Assembly (NCBI GenBank): GCA_903904765.1
Contig: CAIVEA010000165.1
Location: 1 to 8,894, forward strand
Direction: 5' to 3'
DNA from: an uncultured Chloroflexota bacterium
GTDB lineage: Bacteria; Chloroflexota; Anaerolineae; Aggregatilineales; Phototrophicaceae
DNA: 8,894 nucleotides
Shown piece after piece: positions 5,165-8,894 of the stretch. The notes under the pieces were generated by a model. The model was given only the letters and a program-made list of their open reading frames with translations, had not been told where the DNA came from and searched no databases. Made by a program: the position numbers and the translations under genes. Within the stretch, counting starts at the first letter, position 1. Every line of letters begins with the position of its first letter.

Positions 5165-7798
5165 ATGGTGCGCGTAACCCCGCTGCGTCAGCAGTATTTG
5201 GATATTAAAAAGCAGTACCCGGATTGCATTCTGTTCTTCCGGTTGGGCGATTTTTACGAGACGTTTGATGCGGATGCCGAAATCGCCGCCCGCGAACTCG
5301 ATCTGGTGCTGACAGGCCGTCCGGTGAGCAAAGATGACCGCGTGCCGATGGCTGGCGTGCCCTATCACGCGCTGGAGTCGTATGTCGCCAAGCTGATCGA
5401 GAAGGGGTATCACGTCGCCGTCTGCGAGCAGATGAGCGAACCCGATGGACGCGGCATTGTCGAGCGCGAAGTCACCCGCGTCGTCACACCCGGCACGGTC
5501 ATCGAACCGGAACTGCTGGAAGAAACGCGGGCGAACTATTTGATGGCGGTGTATCCAGTGGGGGATGCTGAGTCGGGGCAATGGACGCGGGCGGGCATCG
5601 CCTATGCCGATATTTCGACGGGCGAATTTGCCGCCACGCAGCTTGAGGGCGAGAACGTGGGGATGCTGGTCTTAGAAGAAATCGCCCGCTTGAGTCCCCG
5701 CGAAATCCTGATGCCGCAAACGTGGGTAGATCGCGGCGTGACCGTCCCTGCCGGGTCGCACCTCAGCGGTAGCGCCGATTGGCGCTTCGAACGCAGCGCC
5801 GCCGAGAACAGTCTGAATCAGCATTTTGAGACGCGCACGCTGGACGGCTTCGGCTTGACTGAATGGCCTGCGGCTATCTGTGCGGCGGGCGGCCTGCTTC
5901 AGTATGTGCGCGATACGCAGCGCGGCTCGCTTTCGCAGTTGAGCAGCGTGCGGACGTATTCAACGGCCTCATTCATGGTGCTAGACCCGTTCACCCGCCG
6001 TAATTTGGAATTGACCGAGACAATTCGCAGCCGCAAAGCCGACGGCAGCCTGTTGAGCATCCTTGACCGGACGGTGACGGCGATGGGGGCGCGGTTGCTG
6101 CGGACGTGGATTAGCCAACCGCTGCTGGATTTGAATCGCCTGAACGCCCGCTTGGAGGCGGTGGAGGCGCTCACGCAGGATGGGGCGCTGCGGGCGGAAC
6201 TGGTGACGGCGCTCAAGCAAATTTCTGATCTAGAACGGCTGACAAATCGGCTGGTGGTGGGGCGGGCTGGCCCGCGTGATCTGCTCGGCCTGCGTGAAAG
6301 CCTGATGGTCGTGCCGCAGATTCAAAAGCTGATCGAGGCGTTACCTCCGCTGGCGGCGTTGCTCAAGACACTGCACACCTGTGAGGATGTGTGTGACCAT
6401 GTGGTGCGGGCAGTGGCGGATGACCCGCCGGCCACGCTGAACGCGATGGGCGTGATTCGCCCCGGTTACGCGCAGGAACTGGACGACATTCTGGCGGCCA
6501 CGCGGGATGCCCGCGACTGGATCGCCAATCTCGAACCGCAGGAACGGCGGCGGACGGGAATCGCCAGCATCAAGGTGGGGTTCAACAAGGTTTTTGGGTA
6601 CTACATTGAGGTCAGCAACGCCAACACAGATCGCGTGCCTGCGGATTACATTCGCAAGCAAACGCTGGTCAACGCCGAACGCTATATCACGCCGGAGCTG
6701 AAAGAGTATGAGACGCTGGTGCTGAACGCCGAGCAGGAAATCATGGCGGTGGAGCGCAATCTGTACGATGAGTTGTGCGGCGATCTGGTACAGGCTGCCC
6801 CACGCTTGCTTCAGACGGCGAGGGCGATTGCTCACCTAGATGTGATGCTGTCGCTGGCGGAAGTGGCAGTGCGCGAAGGTTATGTGCGTCCGCTGCTGAC
6901 CGATGATGATCTGCTGGTGTTGAAGGGTGCGCGGCATCCGGTGGTGGAACGGTTGCTAGATAGCGGCACGCGCTATGTGCCGAACGATACGCATTTCGAT
7001 ACCATGTCTCGCGTCCACCTGATTACCGGCCCGAATATGTCCGGCAAATCCACCTACATCCGGCAGGTGGCGATCATCACGCTGATGGCGCAAATCGGCA
7101 GCTTTGTGCCAGCCGATGAAGCAACCATCGGGCTGGTTGATCGCATTTTCGCCCGTATCGGCGCACAGGACGAGATTCACGCTGGACAAAGTACGTTCAT
7201 GGTGGAGATGGTCGAGACGGCGCGCTTGCTCTCCGGCAGCACCCGCCGCAGTCTGCTTATCCTTGATGAAGTGGGGCGCGGCACGTCCACCTATGACGGG
7301 CTGGCGATTGCGCGGGCGGTGGTGGAGTACATCCATAACAACCCGCGTTTGAACTGCCGCACGCTGTTCGCCACGCATTACCACGAACTGACCGAACTGC
7401 CAAACATCCTGCCGCGTTGCCGCAATTTCAATGTGGGCGTGAGCGAGGAAGGCGAGCGAATCGTGTTTCTGCACAAGCTGATACCGGGCGGGGCGGATCG
7501 CAGCTACGGCGTGCATGTGGCGCAACTGGCGGGGATGCCGCGTCCGGTGGTAGACCGTGCGCGGGAACTGCTGGCACAGTTGGAGCGCCAGAGCAGCGAT
7601 TTCAAGCTACCCACCGCGCCGCCGCCCGTGCAGCCCACCCGCCAGCAGCGCACCAGCGAAAGTGCAGGCCAGATGCGGATGTTCAACGAAGCGGCAAACC
7701 CCGCGTTAGAGGCACTGAAGAAGCTGCAAGTAGACCACCTCAGCCCGTTGGAGGCGCTCACCAAACTGTACGAACTGAAGCGCATGGCGGGCGAGTGA
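5165..7798 (+). CDS. mutS: DNA mismatch repair protein MutS
   Basis: MutS recognises base mismatches and small loops in new DNA and, using ATP, recruits MutL to start excision. At 877 residues it is close to E. coli MutS (853). Domain I is at about 5-120, with the mismatch-reading Phe-x-Glu at F30 and E32 in FRLGDFYETF. The connector lies at about 130-260, the lever/clamp core at about 270-530, and the ATPase at about 540-790. ATPase motifs are Walker A GPNMSGKST (622-630, K628), STFMVEM (676-682), Walker B LILDE (D701, E702), the signature GRGTSTYDG (704-712), FATHYHEL (735-742), and the dimer helix SYGVHVAQLAG (780-790). After a Pro/Gln-rich linker, QMRMF (836-840) fits a beta-clamp-binding peptide, followed by a short helical C-terminus. 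The ATG at 5165 gives the usual N-terminus; its ribosome site (AGG at 5155-5157) is weak. It has its own promoter overlapping a LexA-type box. No mutL is in the window. Confidence 0.98.
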   Translation: MVRVTPLRQQYLDIKKQYPDCILFFRLGDFYETFDADAEIAARELDLVLTGRPVSKDDRVPMAGVPYHALESYVAKLIEKGYHVAVCEQMSEPDGRGIVEREVTRVVTPGTVIEPELLEETRANYLMAVYPVGDAESGQWTRAGIAYADISTGEFAATQLEGENVGMLVLEEIARLSPREILMPQTWVDRGVTVPAGSHLSGSADWRFERSAAENSLNQHFETRTLDGFGLTEWPAAICAAGGLLQYVRDTQRGSLSQLSSVRTYSTASFMVLDPFTRRNLELTETIRSRKADGSLLSILDRTVTAMGARLLRTWISQPLLDLNRLNARLEAVEALTQDGALRAELVTALKQISDLERLTNRLVVGRAGPRDLLGLRESLMVVPQIQKLIEALPPLAALLKTLHTCEDVCDHVVRAVADDPPATLNAMGVIRPGYAQELDDILAATRDARDWIANLEPQERRRTGIASIKVGFNKVFGYYIEVSNANTDRVPADYIRKQTLVNAERYITPELKEYETLVLNAEQEIMAVERNLYDELCGDLVQAAPRLLQTARAIAHLDVMLSLAEVAVREGYVRPLLTDDDLLVLKGARHPVVERLLDSGTRYVPNDTHFDTMSRVHLITGPNMSGKSTYIRQVAIITLMAQIGSFVPADEATIGLVDRIFARIGAQDEIHAGQSTFMVEMVETARLLSGSTRRSLLILDEVGRGTSTYDGLAIARAVVEYIHNNPRLNCRTLFATHYHELTELPNILPRCRNFNVGVSEEGERIVFLHKLIPGGADRSYGVHVAQLAGMPRPVVDRARELLAQLERQSSDFKLPTAPPPVQPTRQQRTSESAGQMRMFNEAANPALEALKKLQVDHLSPLEALTKLYELKRMAGE

Positions 7799-7828
7799 CT
7801 GGGCTAAAGGCTGATTAGGCAATCGTTC

Positions 7829-7847
7829 ATGCAGGTCTCAACTGCAT
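7829..7847. repeat. Short perfect inverted repeat downstream of mutS
   Basis: ATGCAG (7829-7834) and CTGCAT (7842-7847) are perfect inverted repeats around a 7-nt spacer, 30 bp after the mutS stop and 42 bp before the next ATG. There is no T run, so it is not an intrinsic terminator. It could be a weak hairpin or a dimeric regulator site. I see no convincing sigma-70 promoter in this gap. Confidence 0.4.
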
Positions 7848-7888
7848 TCGCTATGGTAGGGAAAAGTCGCAGGTAGCAGGGGGGACGA

Positions 7889-8200
7889 ATGGGCGTGTGG
7901 TGGTTGTCAGATCAATCCGATGAGCTGTTGTTTGTGGATGCCAGCGGGCGGTTAACGCCAATCGGCAACCGCCTGATTCGCTCGATTGATTCGGCGCTGG
8001 CGGTCAAGAAGGGGATGACAGATGAACTGCGCCACTATTCGGCGGCGGTGTACCGGGCGCGGCTGATGAAACCTGCCGACTGGTTGCGCCAGTATCCCGA
8101 TAAGGCGCAGGCATTGTGGGCGCATTTTCACCCGCAGGAAGATGATCTAGATGATGCGCCGCCCCCGCCGCGCCGCCAGCCGTTTTTGCGGTTGGACTGA
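7889..8200 (+). CDS. Small hypothetical protein, 103 residues, unrecognised
   Basis: I do not recognise this protein. It starts MGVWWLSDQSDELLFVDASG, has a predicted alpha-helical centre (about 25-80) with a basic, Trp-containing stretch (RARLMKPADWLRQYPDKAQ, 56-74), and ends in an acidic patch EDDLDD followed by PPPPRRQPFLRLD. It has no cysteine, no signal peptide and no membrane segment, so it is probably cytoplasmic. A strong purine ribosome site (AGGGGGG ending at 7884) lies 4 nt before the ATG, which supports real translation. It follows mutS by 90 bp on the same strand, with no terminator between, so read-through from mutS is possible. The strong hairpin at 8276-8309 closes the unit. 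No function is claimed. Confidence 0.68.
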   Translation: MGVWWLSDQSDELLFVDASGRLTPIGNRLIRSIDSALAVKKGMTDELRHYSAAVYRARLMKPADWLRQYPDKAQALWAHFHPQEDDLDDAPPPPRRQPFLRLD

Positions 8201-8230
8201 AACCAGTTACTACATACTGTGATTGCTTTG

Positions 8231-8269
8231 CTCCCTTCGCCATGAGGGAGAAGGGTTGGGGATGAGGGT
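8231..8269. repeat. REP-like intergenic repeat unit (CTCCCT...AGGGAG plus GGGTTGGGGATGAGGG)
   Basis: CTCCCT (8231-8236) and AGGGAG (8245-8250) form a 6-bp inverted repeat with an 8-nt loop, followed by AAGGGTTGGGGATGAGGGT. Read on the - strand this is the CCCTCATCCCCAACCCTT-plus-CTCCCT style seen as a dispersed intergenic element in many GC-rich bacterial genomes. Only one copy is visible here, so its dispersed nature is from general knowledge, not from this window. Confidence 0.5.
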
Positions 8270-8275
8270 AAATGT

Positions 8276-8309
8276 AAAACGGGCTACCACGCGGTAGCCC
8301 GTTTTTTTT
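8276..8309 (+). terminator. Strong bidirectional intrinsic terminator between convergent genes
   Basis: A 13-bp perfect stem pairs AAAACGGGCTACC (8276-8288) with GGTAGCCCGTTTT (8293-8305) around an ACGC tetraloop. T continues to 8309, giving eight T on the + strand; the A arm gives four T on the - strand. It ends the mutS/103-residue-gene unit and the opposing gene whose stop is at 8322-8324. Confidence 0.93.
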
Positions 8310-8321
8310 GCAGTCCAACGA

Positions 8322-8894
8322 TTAGCTCAAGCCGCCTAACCCGGCAGCGGTAGGTTCGGGCGTAATGTCTCCACCCAGCCCGCCGAGGCCACCCAATCCG
8401 CTGCCTTCCGGTTCGGCAGGGACGCGGACGGATTGCAGGATGGCGAGCAGGGCAGTCTGGGTGGCGGGGAACGAGTCTGGCGTGCCTGTAGCGGTGATAT
8501 AGGCGATCATGTCCCCGAAGGGGATGAGCGCCAGATAGCCGCGTTCCGTGCCGGAAATGACGGCGACCAGCCCACCCGCCATACCTTGCAGGGGTTGTAC
8601 AGGTTGTTCGACGGTGTAGCCTGCCAGCCCACCTAGTGCGCGTTGTATCAAATCGGTCAAATTAGGATTGATGGGGTCAATGCCGAACTGCGACATCGGG
8701 TACAGGATAATCAGGCCGCCGTTGCCGCTGATTGGCGTGCTATCTGCCAAATCTGGTTTGGCGGAGAACAGACGCGATTGCGCGGCGGCGCTGCTGTCGC
8801 CATAGGCGAGGGTGTTCGCGTCCGCGCTGTGATCGAGTACCGTCCATGTCCCCGGCAGCGAGAGCGAGATGCGATTGTCGGCACTGCGGATGAT
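8322..8894 (-). CDS. C-terminal part of an uncharacterised, probably secreted protein; 5' end outside the window
   Basis: The - strand frame is open from the window edge to TAA at 8322-8324. It gives 190 visible residues, and the N-terminus and start are missing. An internal TTG at 8748-8750 is not a good start because coding continues cleanly upstream. The visible part contains LPGTWTVLDHSADANTLAYGD, then GGLIILYPMSQFGI, an amphipathic stretch LTDLIQRALGGLAGY, GLVAVISGTERGYLALIPFGDMIAYITATG in beta-like strands, and a helix ending QTALLAILQSVRV. This order (a 'lP..W' opening, a mid-domain helix, 'A.......G', a final helix with 'I..SV') loosely recalls PsbP/DUF1795-type domains of exported proteins; that likeness is weak inference. 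The last 27 residues are low complexity, with LGGLGGLGG and a repeated GLGGL at the extreme end. There is no cysteine or catalytic motif. Function unknown. Confidence 0.72.
   Translation of the reverse strand: MIRSADNRISLSLPGTWTVLDHSADANTLAYGDSSAAAQSRLFSAKPDLADSTPISGNGGLIILYPMSQFGIDPINPNLTDLIQRALGGLAGYTVEQPVQPLQGMAGGLVAVISGTERGYLALIPFGDMIAYITATGTPDSFPATQTALLAILQSVRVPAEPEGSGLGGLGGLGGDITPEPTAAGLGGLS

Noticed and set aside
7829..7847. mutS terminator
   Set aside because: The stem is only 6 bp and no T run follows, so it does not qualify as an intrinsic terminator.
8748..8750. TTG as the start of the last - strand gene
   Set aside because: The frame continues open with plausible protein sequence (LPGTWTVLDHS and onward) to the window edge, so the gene is truncated rather than starting here.
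1..8894. CRISPR array, tRNA/rRNA genes, transposase or prophage genes
   Set aside because: No regularly spaced repeats, no recognisable RNA gene and no transposase or phage-like protein was seen on either strand.

Overview
The window looks like an ordinary chromosomal stretch of a moderately GC-rich bacterium, and I place it tentatively in the Chloroflexota (Anaerolineae-like). That placement rests on three things: the gene families and their style; a secreted clan GH-A glycosidase of a kind I associate with Anaerolineae; and a perfect GAAC-N4-GTTC LexA-type box, the motif used by Gram-positive bacteria and reported for the Chloroflexota member Dehalococcoides. It is an inference, not a proof. 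I see no insertion sequence, prophage, CRISPR array, tRNA or rRNA.

Layout. (1) Positions 1-3975, + strand: a three-gene run of recJ (5' end cut by the window), a secreted glycoside hydrolase translationally coupled to it by a TGATG stop/start overlap, and a DUF1385/YqhQ-type membrane protein 23 bp further on. The run ends at a hairpin terminator (4008-4049) that also serves the opposing gene. (2) 4059-5039, - strand: a ROK-family sugar kinase that keeps its catalytic motifs but lacks the family's cysteine-rich zinc loop. (3) 5040-5164: a divergent promoter region with a good extended -10 promoter for mutS, a weaker one for the ROK gene, and a LexA-type palindrome overlapping the -35 elements of both. 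(4) 5165-8200, + strand: mutS, full length with all ATPase motifs and a C-terminal beta-clamp-binding peptide, then a small unrecognised 103-codon gene. (5) 8201-8321: a short inverted repeat resembling a dispersed intergenic repeat, then a strong bidirectional terminator between convergent genes. (6) 8322-8894, - strand: the C-terminal part of an uncharacterised protein with a Gly/Leu-rich tail, running off the window.

Functionally the window carries two DNA-repair genes, recJ (5'-3' single-strand exonuclease) and mutS (mismatch recognition), which can act together because RecJ is one of the exonucleases used in mismatch excision. They are in separate transcription units here. The most interesting lead is the LexA-type operator at the mutS promoter, which would place mismatch repair, and perhaps a sugar kinase, under SOS control. 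Other leads are the zinc-loop-less ROK kinase and the secreted glycosidase embedded between recJ and the DUF1385 gene. I do not see a convincing new multi-gene system.
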